NCBI GenBank assembly: GCA_965246855.1
Contig: CBDFFP010000003.1
Coordinates: forward strand, 248,001 to 312,000
Length of the DNA stretch: 64,000 nucleotides
Reading direction: 5' to 3'
Origin: UBA1952 sp965246855
GTDB taxonomy: Bacteria; Bacteroidota; Bacteroidia; Chitinophagales; Chitinophagaceae
Shown here piece after piece: positions 43,105-50,981 of this stretch (position 1 is its first letter; every line of letters starts with the position of its first letter). Position numbers and translations under genes: made by a program. The notes below the pieces were generated by a model that saw nothing but the letters and a program-made list of their open reading frames with translations, had not been told where the DNA came from and made no database searches.

Positions 43105-44166
43105 TTACAACCCACACAAAAACGCCATCGTATCTACCCCGTCCGCATAATCCGCCAAAGCCGGACGTTGTGCTTCTCCAAAAGGAATTCCCCCCTTTCC
43201 CACAATCGCCTGAATGCGGTTATCAGCGCGCAGCTTTTGAAGCAAAGCTTCGCGGTCTGTGTAGAATTGATAGTGCAGCGTTGCCACGGCGGAAAAGGGA
43301 ATTTCATTTTCCACCAAAAGCAGGTTTTCGCTGGAGAAATACGGCACGCGGTTCAGGAGATACAGCGCCAGATGATAGTCGTAGTTGTTGCGAAATTTGT
43401 GGTGGTTGGTAATGTGATTTTCGCCCTGCACCTGCGCCAGAAATCGGCCAAAATCATAGTCTTTGGGCACATACAACTGCGTAATATTGCGGCAGCCGAG
43501 GCCGAAGAAGTCAAACACATCATGGCTCAAAGCGGATAGCTCTTCGTCCGTTTCGCTGCCCTCCAGCACAGCGACGGAGGTGCGCCCCTTGCGGATGAGG
43601 TGTGGCTTATGTCCGAAATACTGCTCAAAATACCGGGCGGAATTATTGGAGCCGGTGGCAATGAATGCCTCGCAGGCCTGAAGTCTCTCCACAAAGGAAA
43701 TGCGCGCCAGTTCGGCTTCGTCCTGACTGCACAGCCACTGCACCAGATGCGGCAAAAGCACGTCGTCTTTGGTGGACAGTTTGATTTGCAAAGAATGGCC
43801 TGCCACGAAGCCGCACAGGAAATCGTGAAAGCCGACGAGGGGAATGTTTCCGGCCATCACGATACCGACGGTGCGGGCGATTTCGGGGAGCGAATAGCGG
43901 GAAATCCACGCGCGCAGTCTCTCCTCATCCAAAAATTCGCGGGCAATATTTTCCACCGCCAGTGTGATGCTTTGGGAGGCGAACCAGCCGTTTTTGCGCG
44001 CGGCCAAATCCTGCGCTTCCGCCCATTGAGGCGCATCGGAAAGCATGTAGCCTCTCAATTTGGAAAGCAGGGCGATTCGTTTTTCTATATTAGACATGGA
44101 ATGGAAGAGCTGAATATAGTCTTCCAGTGTACGGAGCAGCGCCGTTCGGTTTTCAACAGAAGACAT
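43105..44166 (-). CDS. LuxC-like acyl-CoA reductase
   Basis: 353 residues from ATG 44166. GIVMAGNIPLVGFHDFLCGF near 110 binds the nucleotide, and the pocket LGCRNITQLYVP near 240 holds the candidate catalytic Cys. The family reduces acyl-CoA to aldehyde with NADPH. The N-terminus is odd: MSSVENRTALLRTLEDY is followed by a near-copy, MSNIEKRIALLSKLRGY, 23 codons later, and the family usually begins at the second. The start could therefore be 44097. It is divergent from the ferredoxin, a frequent neighbour. Confidence 0.87.
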   Translation of the reverse strand: MSSVENRTALLRTLEDYIQLFHSMSNIEKRIALLSKLRGYMLSDAPQWAEAQDLAARKNGWFASQSITLAVENIAREFLDEERLRAWISRYSLPEIARTVGIVMAGNIPLVGFHDFLCGFVAGHSLQIKLSTKDDVLLPHLVQWLCSQDEAELARISFVERLQACEAFIATGSNNSARYFEQYFGHKPHLIRKGRTSVAVLEGSETDEELSALSHDVFDFFGLGCRNITQLYVPKDYDFGRFLAQVQGENHITNHHKFRNNYDYHLALYLLNRVPYFSSENLLLVENEIPFSAVATLHYQFYTDREALLQKLRADNRIQAIVGKGGIPFGEAQRPALADYADGVDTMAFLCGL

Positions 44167-44234
44167 AAAAAGGGTGGGAAGGATGGAAGCGAAGCCTGTA
44201 ATTTCGCGGCAAAATTTTTGAATCGTAACCGGGT

Positions 44235-44582
44235 ATGGCAATCAAAATAACAGACGAATGTATTAACTGCGGGGCCTGCGAGCCGGAGTGTCCCAACAAC
44301 GCCATTTACGAAGGCGGCGTGGAATGGCGCATTGCCGACGGCACGAGCGTGAAAGGCGCTTTCCCGCTAATGGATGGCGGCGTAACGGATGCTACTACCA
44401 AACACACGCCAATCGCGGTGGACGCTTACTACATTGCGCCCGACAAATGCACCGAGTGCCAGGGATTTCATGAAGAGCCGCAGTGCGCGGCAGTTTGCCC
44501 GGTGGATTGCTGTGTGCCGGATGAAAACCATGTGGAATCGCCTGCTTCGCTTTTGGAGAAAAAGGCGCGGCTGCATCTTTAA
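44235..44582 (+). CDS. 2[4Fe-4S] ferredoxin
   Basis: 115 residues. CINCGACEPECP at 10-21 and CTECQGFHEEPQCAAVCP near 74-91 bind two clusters; the long insert between the second set of cysteines is of the Alvin/FdxA-like form. It passes low-potential electrons. Its start lies 68 bp from that of the acyl-CoA reductase, so the promoters overlap. Confidence 0.93.
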   Translation: MAIKITDECINCGACEPECPNNAIYEGGVEWRIADGTSVKGAFPLMDGGVTDATTKHTPIAVDAYYIAPDKCTECQGFHEEPQCAAVCPVDCCVPDENHVESPASLLEKKARLHL

Positions 44583-44607
44583 AAGGTGCGGGAACTTTCT
44601 TTTAAAC

Positions 44608-44645
44608 AAAGCCGCCTGTTTCTTTAGGAAGCGGGCGGCTTTTGT
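44608..44645 (+). terminator. Terminator of the ferredoxin gene
   Basis: AAAGCCGCC pairs with GGCGGCTTT, followed by TGTTTTT. Confidence 0.8.
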
Positions 44646-44664
44646 TTTTGTACACTTGCGAGTC

Positions 44665-44747
44665 GTGGCAATTGTTATTCGTCCTTTTCCCGGACGTTGA
44701 CTTTTTCGCGAAGGGGAGCCCTAAAGAGGTTCAATAGCAATTGCCAC
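44665..44747. repeat. Small inverted-repeat element
   Basis: 15-bp arms GTGGCAATTGTTATT (44665-44679) and AATAGCAATTGCCAC (44733-44747) with one mismatch enclose 53 bp with an inner hairpin (CGTCC/GGACG). It lies in the gap between two convergent genes. It could be a MITE-like element or a structured RNA. Confidence 0.55.
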
Positions 44748-44782
44748 GGGTGAAATTCATGAACACAAAAAGCTAAGGATTT

Positions 44783-45310
44783 TTACTGTCCTTTTTCTAC
44801 TTCGTCCGCTATCTTTTTCCAGTTGAAATCCGGCTGCTGCACGAGGATGTCCATCTGCTTTGCAATGCGCGAAAGAATTTGCGGGCCGTCCTGTGCGTTC
44901 TGAATGTTTTTGGCTGTCTTATTGGTGTAGAAAATCACGTAGTTGATGGACGGCAAATCGGCAATGCGGCGCTCATATCCATCCTGCATCGTATCGGGCC
45001 GGGCGGCGCGGAGCGATTGCAAAATTTCGCCCACAGCCGCTCTGTCAAGCTGCTTTTCGTAGATACCCGTTTTGGGCACAAACACTCGTCCATAGTAGCG
45101 CGCGTGCCCGTCTGCAAGCAGTTCAATATCATACACCGGGCACTTCCCGAAACACCCCCCCCGCATCATGCGCACGGATGCAATCTGCGGTGTAGAGGGA
45201 GCCGTGTTTTTTGGGGAAGACACGGTCATTTTCTGTTGCGTTTTACAGCCCGGAAGCATCGTGCCAAGCGAGAATAAAACAGCCGTCAGCAAAGTGCCGG
45301 AAAAGTTCAT
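44783..45310 (-). CDS. Lipoprotein with DUF6438-like domain
   Basis: 175 residues. A lipoprotein signal ends at MLPGC near 22. The MRGGCFGKCPVYDIEL motif near 50 is the mark of the DUF6438-type family, found in Bacteroidota. Function unknown. Its start lies 38 bp from that of dprA, in divergent orientation. Confidence 0.82.
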   Translation of the reverse strand: MNFSGTLLTAVLFSLGTMLPGCKTQQKMTVSSPKNTAPSTPQIASVRMMRGGCFGKCPVYDIELLADGHARYYGRVFVPKTGIYEKQLDRAAVGEILQSLRAARPDTMQDGYERRIADLPSINYVIFYTNKTAKNIQNAQDGPQILSRIAKQMDILVQQPDFNWKKIADEVEKGQ

Positions 45311-45348
45311 GGGAAATGTGTTTATTTTGGCGTGAAGGTAAACCCATT

Positions 45349-46464
45349 ATGGACGCTCACGAAAGATTGCACGACGTGGCACTCACGTTTATTCCCGGTG
45401 TGGGCGACAAGCTTTCGCGCGTGTTAGTCAGTCATTTCGGCTCGGCGGAAGCGTTTTTCGGAGCCTCTGAAAAAGCCATTGCGCAGGTGGACGGCTTCGG
45501 GGAAATCCGTGCTAAAAGCATTGCCCAAAGCAAGGCGGATGGCGCACTTTTGAAAAGAGCGGAAGCGGAAATTTCCTTTGTGCAGAAACACGGCATCTGC
45601 ATTCTGATGCAGGGCGACGCGGATTATCCGGCGCGGCTGCGGGCCTGTGAAGACGCGCCTTTCCTGCTGTATGCAAAGGGCGAAGCAAAGCTGAATGCAG
45701 ACCGGATGGTGGCCGTTATCGGTACGCGCAAACCCTCAGATTACGGAACGCAACTCACGGAAAATCTGGTTGCCGGATTGAAGGACGCGGGCGTAACGGT
45801 GGTCAGCGGGTTGGCTTTCGGAATTGATGCCGTTGCGCACAAACAAAGCATTCAAAACGGTGTGCCGACGGTAGGCGTTTTGGCGCATGGATTGGACAGA
45901 TTGTACCCTTCACAAAACAAATCACTTGCAAAAGAAATGGTGCAAAATGGCGGTGCGCTGCTCACCGAGTTTCCGCATGGCACGGCGATGCATCCCGATT
46001 TGTTTCCGGTGCGCAACCGCATTGTAGCGGGCATGTGCGACGTAACCGTTGTGGTGGAAAGCGACATCAAGGGAGGCTCTATGATTACAGCCTATCTAGC
46101 GCATGGCTACAATCGCGAGGTGGCGGCTTTTCCGGGGCGGGTAGGAGATTCCCGCGCGGCAGGCTGCAATGTGTTGATACGGCGCACGGTGGCCGCGCTG
46201 ATTACCAATGCTGAAGACCTTTTGGACACAATGGGCTGGAGTATTCAAAAAGGGAAGAAAGCCGTGCAAAACAAACTGCTCCTGACCTTCTCTGGAGAAG
46301 AACAAAAGCTGGTGAACGCGCTGGGGCAAAAAGAGAAAACCCACGCCGACGACTTGATGATAGCGACGGGTTTGGACGCTTCTCTACTGGCGGCTACGCT
46401 GTTGCAGTTAGAGATGAACGGCGTGGTAAGGAGCTTACCGGGAAAGAATTATAGGTTGAGTTAA
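45349..46464 (+). CDS. dprA: DNA-processing protein DprA
   Basis: 371 residues. An N-terminal helix-hairpin-helix region (TFIPGVGDKLSRVLV), the Rossmann core (VAVIGTRKPSDYG near 120, VVSGLAFGIDAVAH near 150, FPVRNRIVAG near 220) and a C-terminal winged helix (LLAATLLQLEMNGVVRSLPG) are complete. It loads RecA on incoming single strands in transformation. The last 87 bp are duplicated at 46879-46965, beyond array D. Confidence 0.95.
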   Translation: MDAHERLHDVALTFIPGVGDKLSRVLVSHFGSAEAFFGASEKAIAQVDGFGEIRAKSIAQSKADGALLKRAEAEISFVQKHGICILMQGDADYPARLRACEDAPFLLYAKGEAKLNADRMVAVIGTRKPSDYGTQLTENLVAGLKDAGVTVVSGLAFGIDAVAHKQSIQNGVPTVGVLAHGLDRLYPSQNKSLAKEMVQNGGALLTEFPHGTAMHPDLFPVRNRIVAGMCDVTVVVESDIKGGSMITAYLAHGYNREVAAFPGRVGDSRAAGCNVLIRRTVAALITNAEDLLDTMGWSIQKGKKAVQNKLLLTFSGEEQKLVNALGQKEKTHADDLMIATGLDASLLAATLLQLEMNGVVRSLPGKNYRLS

Positions 46465-46593
46465 CGCGTTCTTGCATCAGGATTGTTCTATGTCAATTGC
46501 CCGCACATTGTAAGGCATAGATGGCAATAGAATTTCTGAAAAAAAATCTCACGGAGCGAAACAGGGAACGTATTTCTGAAAATTTGGTGCTTC

Positions 46594-46866
46594 GTTTCCT
46601 CAAACGGAAGTCGCGTTTGCCCAAACATGACCCGCGTTTGCCCAAACATGACCCGTGTTTGCCCAAACATGACCCGCGTTTGCCCAAACATGACCCGCGT
46701 TTGGGGAAACATGACCCGCGTTTGCCCAAACATGACTCGCGTTTGGGGAAACATGACTCGCGTTTGGGGAAATGTAGGGCCTGTTTCACCAAACATGACT
46801 CGCATTTAGGGAAACGGAAGTCGCATTTGGGGAAACGGAAGTCGCGTTTGGGGAAACGGAAGAAGG
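46594..46866. repeat. 21-bp repeat array D (13 units)
   Basis: Thirteen 21-bp units in exact phase at 46594 + 21n. The main type is GTTTGCCCAAACATGACCCGC (named here by GTTTGCCCAAAC, which can fold on itself). Variants replace CCC by GGGG, and later units end CGGAAGTCGC. The array lies between the dprA stop and a second copy of the dprA 3' end. No gene is supported in 46465-46961, although frames through the array stay open. Confidence 0.88.
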
Positions 46867-46878
46867 ATTTGGGGAAAT

Positions 46879-46965
46879 GCTTCTATTCTGGCCGCAACGC
46901 TGTTGCAGTTAGAGATGAACGGCGTGGTAAGGAGCTTACCGGGGAAGAATTACCGGCTGAGTTAG
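46879..46965 (+). pseudogene. Duplicated 3' end of dprA
   Basis: 87 bp that match 46378-46464 with about nine differences. It encodes ILAATLLQLEMNGVVRSLPG and KNYRLS plus a stop. All but one of the changes are silent (one Leu to Ile), so the two copies drifted apart as coding sequence. It has no start and is cut off from the gene by array D. Confidence 0.88.
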
Positions 46966-47186
46966 CTCTTCTTTTTTACCTCCAGTCTATGCTCCCAGCT
47001 GGCCCATAACGCTATACCTGTTGCGATAGCAGCCGCCCAACAAAGCGACTTAGGCGAAGCGGTGGCGCACATTGAACCAAAACAAATAGACTGGTTGTAT
47101 TCTGTATCACTAAATAAACCATTCGCGAAAGCCCACAAAAGTGCCACCACAGCGAATATTCCAGCGACTATAGATAATTTCTTCAT
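46962..47186 (-). CDS. Small membrane protein
   Basis: 74 residues from MKKLSIVAGIF. Two hydrophobic helices (about 4-22 and 52-67) flank a loop with three cysteines (ICFGSMC, LCWAA). No family recognised. Its stop overlaps the duplicated dprA end on the other strand by 2-3 bases. Confidence 0.6.
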   Translation of the reverse strand: MKKLSIVAGIFAVVALLWAFANGLFSDTEYNQSICFGSMCATASPKSLCWAAAIATGIALWASWEHRLEVKKKS

Positions 47187-47240
47187 CGCAATGCGCAAAA
47201 AAAGTGTTGGCTAAGCTTGAAGAATGCAGAATAATAATGT

Positions 47241-48551
47241 TTACACCACCACCGTCCCCTCAACATCATAATCATAAGCCTTCGTAATCTTCACGTTCAC
47301 AAATTCGCCGGGCTGTAGCTCGCGGTCGGCGTGAATAACCACTTCATTGTCCACTTCTACGCTGTCGTATTCGGTGCGGCCCAGCCAGCGGGACGCTTCT
47401 TTTTTATCCACAAGCACTTTCAGCGTGCGGCCCACAAGCGCTTGGTTTTTCTCAAAAGAAATCTCGCTTTGCGTTTCCATAATATCCTGTGCGCGGCGCT
47501 CTTTTTCTTCAGCAGGAACGTCGTCTATAAGGTCGTGGGCAGAGGTGTTTTCCTCGTGGCTGTACGTAAAAATCCCCACGCGCTCAAAGCGCATGTCTTC
47601 CAAAAACTGCTTCAGGTTTTCCACGTCTTCCAGCGTCTCTCCCGGAAAGCCAGTGATGAGTGTGGTGCGCAGCGCAATGCCCGGTACGCGGTCACGGATT
47701 TGAGAAATCAACTGCCGCATTTCGGCCTGCGTAATCTGCCGTTTCATCGCCTTGAGCATGTTGTCGGAGACATGTTGGAGCGGCATGTCCAGGTAGTTGC
47801 AGATGTTTTCGCGCTCGCGCATCACATCCAAGATCTCCACTGGAAACTTGCTTGGATACGCATAATGGAGCCGAATCCATTCCAAGCCTTTCACGTCGCT
47901 GAGCTTCTCCAACAGTTCTGCCAGCGCGCGTTTCTTGTACAGGTCAAGGCCGTAGTAGGTCAGTTCCTGCGCAATGAGCATCACCTCTTTCACACCGCCG
48001 CGCACAAGCTTTTCGGCTTCCAGAACAATTTCCTCCATCGGCTTGCTCACGTGTGCGCCGCGCATCAGTGGAATGGCACAGAACGAGCAGGTGCGGTTGC
48101 AGCCTTCCGAAATTTTGAGGTAGGCGTAGTGCTTCGGCGTAGCGAGCAGGCGTTCGCCTAAAAGTTCTTTCTTGAAATCGGCGTTGAACTGTTGCAGGAT
48201 AAACGGCAGTTCCATCGTGCCAAACCACGCATCCACTTCCGGGATTTCCTTTGCCAGATCCTGCCGGTAGCGCTCTGAAAGGCAGCCGGTAACAAAGACT
48301 TTGTCCAACTGACCGTCCTGCTTGCGCGCTACCTGCTCCAAGATGGTGTTCACGCTTTCTTCCTTCGCTTTGTCAATAAAGCCACAGGTATTTACTACCA
48401 CAATGTTGTGGTCGCGTTTCTCGCTTTCGTGTTTTACGCGGAAGCCGTTGGCCGCCAATTGGCCGCTCAACACCTCGGAGTCCACAAGGTTTTTGGAGCA
48501 GCCAAGGGTGATGATATTGACCTTGTCTTTTTTGAGGGTTTTGTTTTTCAA
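47241..48551 (-). CDS. rimO: Ribosomal protein S12 methylthiotransferase RimO
   Basis: 436 residues. The N-terminal MTTase domain has LGCSKNLVDSE near 18 and NTCGFIDKAKEESV near 55. The radical-SAM cluster is CNRTCSFC near 150. A TRAM domain ends the protein. GCSKNLVDSE marks RimO rather than MiaB. It adds methylthio to an aspartate of S12. Confidence 0.95.
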   Translation of the reverse strand: MKNKTLKKDKVNIITLGCSKNLVDSEVLSGQLAANGFRVKHESEKRDHNIVVVNTCGFIDKAKEESVNTILEQVARKQDGQLDKVFVTGCLSERYRQDLAKEIPEVDAWFGTMELPFILQQFNADFKKELLGERLLATPKHYAYLKISEGCNRTCSFCAIPLMRGAHVSKPMEEIVLEAEKLVRGGVKEVMLIAQELTYYGLDLYKKRALAELLEKLSDVKGLEWIRLHYAYPSKFPVEILDVMRERENICNYLDMPLQHVSDNMLKAMKRQITQAEMRQLISQIRDRVPGIALRTTLITGFPGETLEDVENLKQFLEDMRFERVGIFTYSHEENTSAHDLIDDVPAEEKERRAQDIMETQSEISFEKNQALVGRTLKVLVDKKEASRWLGRTEYDSVEVDNEVVIHADRELQPGEFVNVKITKAYDYDVEGTVVV

Positions 48552-48587
48552 AGGGGGAAGTTCTTTGTATGTCTCTGTGAAAGCGTG

Positions 48588-49052
48588 CTATTCGCCTGCT
48601 TCTTTTAAAACCTGCTCTTCAATAGCGTCTGTGATGCGGAAATCTGTTTGCCGTATTTTGGTTAGAAGTGGCTTTATAGAAGCAATACGTCCTTCCAGCT
48701 TTGCTCTGACCAATACGCCCAATGTTCCGGTATAATTAATCTGGAGTTTCTCAGCGGCTTTTCTTGCGCGGTAATCATCAATGATGACTTTGCTGCCGGG
48801 CATTTCTAAAGCCAAGGCTAGTGCGCTTGCTTCGCCCTTGTCCACTTGCATTTCCAAAATCCTTTGCCGGACAGCATCTTGTACGGATTTAATAAGAACC
48901 CAGTCTGGAAGCACTGCGCCAAATTCTGCTGCAATTTCCGGTGTGGTTACAATCGCGCCGTAAACCTTTTGCAACAATGGAAGCGCGTCAATGTTGGTGA
49001 GGATAATAAAGCAGCTTGTGTCGGCTATAATCGTCCTATGCGTTGGCAACAT
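48588..49052 (-). CDS. PIN-like DUF3368 toxin
   Basis: 154 residues. IIADTSCFIILTNID near 10, GEASALALALE near 76 and IIDDYRARKAAEKL near 92 give the acidic residues of a PIN nuclease of the DUF3368 type. It would cut RNA. Its start overlaps the end of the UPF0175 gene by 17 bp, the usual antitoxin-toxin order. Confidence 0.9.
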   Translation of the reverse strand: MLPTHRTIIADTSCFIILTNIDALPLLQKVYGAIVTTPEIAAEFGAVLPDWVLIKSVQDAVRQRILEMQVDKGEASALALALEMPGSKVIIDDYRARKAAEKLQINYTGTLGVLVRAKLEGRIASIKPLLTKIRQTDFRITDAIEEQVLKEAGE

Positions 49053-49263
49053 CCCGGGCTATGTCAGAAGGGGGATAATTGAAGAGGGAAACGCCGTACT
49101 TGCCCAGAAGCTCTGCGAAAGTTCTTTTGGAAAGTCCAGCTACTTCCGCCGCTTGTCCGAGCGATAATTTTCCTTCCTCATAGAGCCGCGAAGCCACCAG
49201 CATCGCAATTTCTGACCCCTGTATATCCAAGGATTCCGGTAGATTCAACACCACTGTTTTCAT
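49036..49263 (-). CDS. UPF0175 antitoxin
   Basis: 75 residues. KLSLGQAAEVAGLSKRTFAE is a helix-turn-helix, and the rest matches UPF0175. It would neutralise the PIN toxin and bind the promoter of the pair. Confidence 0.9.
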   Translation of the reverse strand: MKTVVLNLPESLDIQGSEIAMLVASRLYEEGKLSLGQAAEVAGLSKRTFAELLGKYGVSLFNYPPSDIARDVANA

Positions 49264-49308
49264 AAAGCAAATTTACCGGATTTTCGTTTGGGGTCATGCC
49301 GCCGCCTT

Positions 49309-50769
49309 CTACTTCTTCCGGAAGAAAATCCGGAGCGGCACGCCGGAAAAATCAAAGTGCTCGCGGATTTTGTTTTCCAGAAAATTCCGGTAGGGCTCTT
49401 TCACCGCTTCGGGGTGATTGGCGAAGAATGCAAAGGCCGGCGAGTAGGTCGGAAGCTGCCGGCAGAACTTTATCCGCACGTGCATTCCGCGCACCATCGG
49501 CGGCGCGTAGTGTTCTATTTCTTTCAGCATCACGTCGTTCAGCTTCGCAGTTGGAATCTTGCGCTGCCGTGCTTCATACACTTTCATGGCGGCTTCCATG
49601 CCCCGGAAGATGCGGGTTTTTTCGGTGGCGGAAACAAAGACAATGGGTACGTCGGTGAACGGTGCAATCTTGTACTTAATCAGCTTCTCATAATCGCGCG
49701 GAGTATTGGTTTCCTTTTCTTCCACAAGGTCCCATTTGTTCACCAGAATCACCACGCCTTTGCCTTTGCGCGCCGCAAGGGAAAAGATGTTTACGTCCTG
49801 CATCGTTACGCCTTTGGTGGCGTCAATCAGCAGCATACACACATCGGCTTCGTCCATCGCTTTGATGGCACGGATAACGGAATAGAATTCCAAATCCTCG
49901 TGAACGTTTTTCTTTTTGCGCAGCCCGGCAGTGTCTATCAAAACAAAGTCTTTGCCGAAGAGGTTGTAGCGGGTGTGAATGGAGTCGCGCGTGGTTCCGG
50001 CAACGTCGGAAACGATGGTGCGCTCTTGTCCGATGAGCGCATTCAAAAGCGTGCTTTTTCCGGCGTTGGGTTGACCGATAATAGCGATTTTAGGAAGGAC
50101 TTCCAGTTCTTCTTCGGGCGCGTCGGCGGCATCTTCTGCGAAAAGGCGCTCGTCTATTTTTTCGGCATAAACTTCGGCGTCAAAATCCGGGTCTTCAATA
50201 TCAATGTCCAGCTCCTCGGTTTCTGCCGCTGCTTTCCGGCGGTTGTAAATCGGGATGGCCTGTTCGTATTCATCGGTAATGTGCACCGCAATTTCGTCTA
50301 ACAATTCGCCCGTGCCGGAGCCGGAAATAGACGACACCATAAACAGCTTTTCAAAGCCGAGCGAGTAGAACTCCGTCGCGTCCAGCATCCGCGTGCTGTT
50401 GTCCACTTTATTTACCACGAGCAGCACGGGCTTTTTTCCGCGCCGCAACACTTCTGTAAACGCCGCATCCTGATCGGTGATGCCGGTCATGGTGTCGGTA
50501 ACGAAAAGCAAGAGATTTGCTTCTTCCAGCGCAATCTCCACCTGCTTGCGGATTTCTACTTCAAACACATCATCCGAACCGACGACAAAACCACCAGTGT
50601 CAATCACGTTGAAGGTCTTGCCGTTCCAGTCGGCGATACCATATTGCCGGTCCCGCGTCACCCCTGAAATATCATCCACTATGGCTTTGCGCTGCTCCAG
50701 GAGGCGGTTGAAAAGCGTGGATTTCCCCACATTCGGGCGGCCTACAATGGCAACGGTAAAAGACGACAT
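49309..50769 (-). CDS. der: Ribosome biogenesis GTPase Der
   Basis: 486 residues from MSSFTVAIVGRPNVGKS. Two GTPase domains are seen, with GRPNVGKST near 10 and GQPNAGKST near 225, NKVD and NKWD motifs, and a C-terminal KH-like domain. A Glu/Asp-rich stretch (about 180-220) joins the two. It acts in 50S assembly. An upstream -7 box and heptad repeat lie in the promoter region. Confidence 0.96.
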   Translation of the reverse strand: MSSFTVAIVGRPNVGKSTLFNRLLEQRKAIVDDISGVTRDRQYGIADWNGKTFNVIDTGGFVVGSDDVFEVEIRKQVEIALEEANLLLFVTDTMTGITDQDAAFTEVLRRGKKPVLLVVNKVDNSTRMLDATEFYSLGFEKLFMVSSISGSGTGELLDEIAVHITDEYEQAIPIYNRRKAAAETEELDIDIEDPDFDAEVYAEKIDERLFAEDAADAPEEELEVLPKIAIIGQPNAGKSTLLNALIGQERTIVSDVAGTTRDSIHTRYNLFGKDFVLIDTAGLRKKKNVHEDLEFYSVIRAIKAMDEADVCMLLIDATKGVTMQDVNIFSLAARKGKGVVILVNKWDLVEEKETNTPRDYEKLIKYKIAPFTDVPIVFVSATEKTRIFRGMEAAMKVYEARQRKIPTAKLNDVMLKEIEHYAPPMVRGMHVRIKFCRQLPTYSPAFAFFANHPEAVKEPYRNFLENKIREHFDFSGVPLRIFFRKK

Positions 50770-50799
50770 TTCTGAAAGATTTTTTAGGGAAAAAGTGCG

Positions 50800-50807
50800 C
50801 AAAGGTA
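50800..50807 (-). promoter_or_regulatory. Candidate -7 box of der
   Basis: On the minus strand TACCTTTG fits TAnnTTTG exactly, 31 bp before the chosen start. Confidence 0.5.
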
Positions 50808-50814
50808 CTTGTGT

Positions 50815-50849
50815 AGTAGAAAGCTTTTAGTAGAAAGTAAAAAGCCGGG
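50815..50849 (-). repeat. Heptad repeat upstream of der
   Basis: Five 7-mers: AGTAGAA, AGCTTTT, AGTAGAA, AGTAAAA, AGCCGGG. It lies just upstream of the -7 box, where a -33 box would be. Confidence 0.75.
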
Positions 50850-50881
50850 TGAATTGAACAAAAGCGATTTTCATCACTTCG

Positions 50882-50910
50882 GTAGAGACGCCCGACTCGG
50901 GCGTCTCTAC
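50882..50910. repeat. Hairpin between der and the PNGase F-like gene
   Basis: GTAGAGACGCCCGA pairs with TCGGGCGTCTCTAC around a 1-3-base loop. It is a REP-like palindrome in a divergent intergenic region, not followed by a long T-run. Confidence 0.7.
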
Positions 50911-50981
50911 AAAAAGCATTTCCTACAAAACCTTTACTTCTTCCAACTCCATAGCGTAATTTTCCGCCTTTAATTCTCTTC

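Noticed and set aside
44665..44747. Riboswitch or leader RNA
   Set aside because: It lies between the 3' ends of two convergent genes, not upstream of one.
46521..47009. A 162-residue frame through array D with repeated MTRVCPN or KHDPRLP
   Set aside because: It is again a result of the 21-bp period, and it runs into the duplicated dprA end in another frame.
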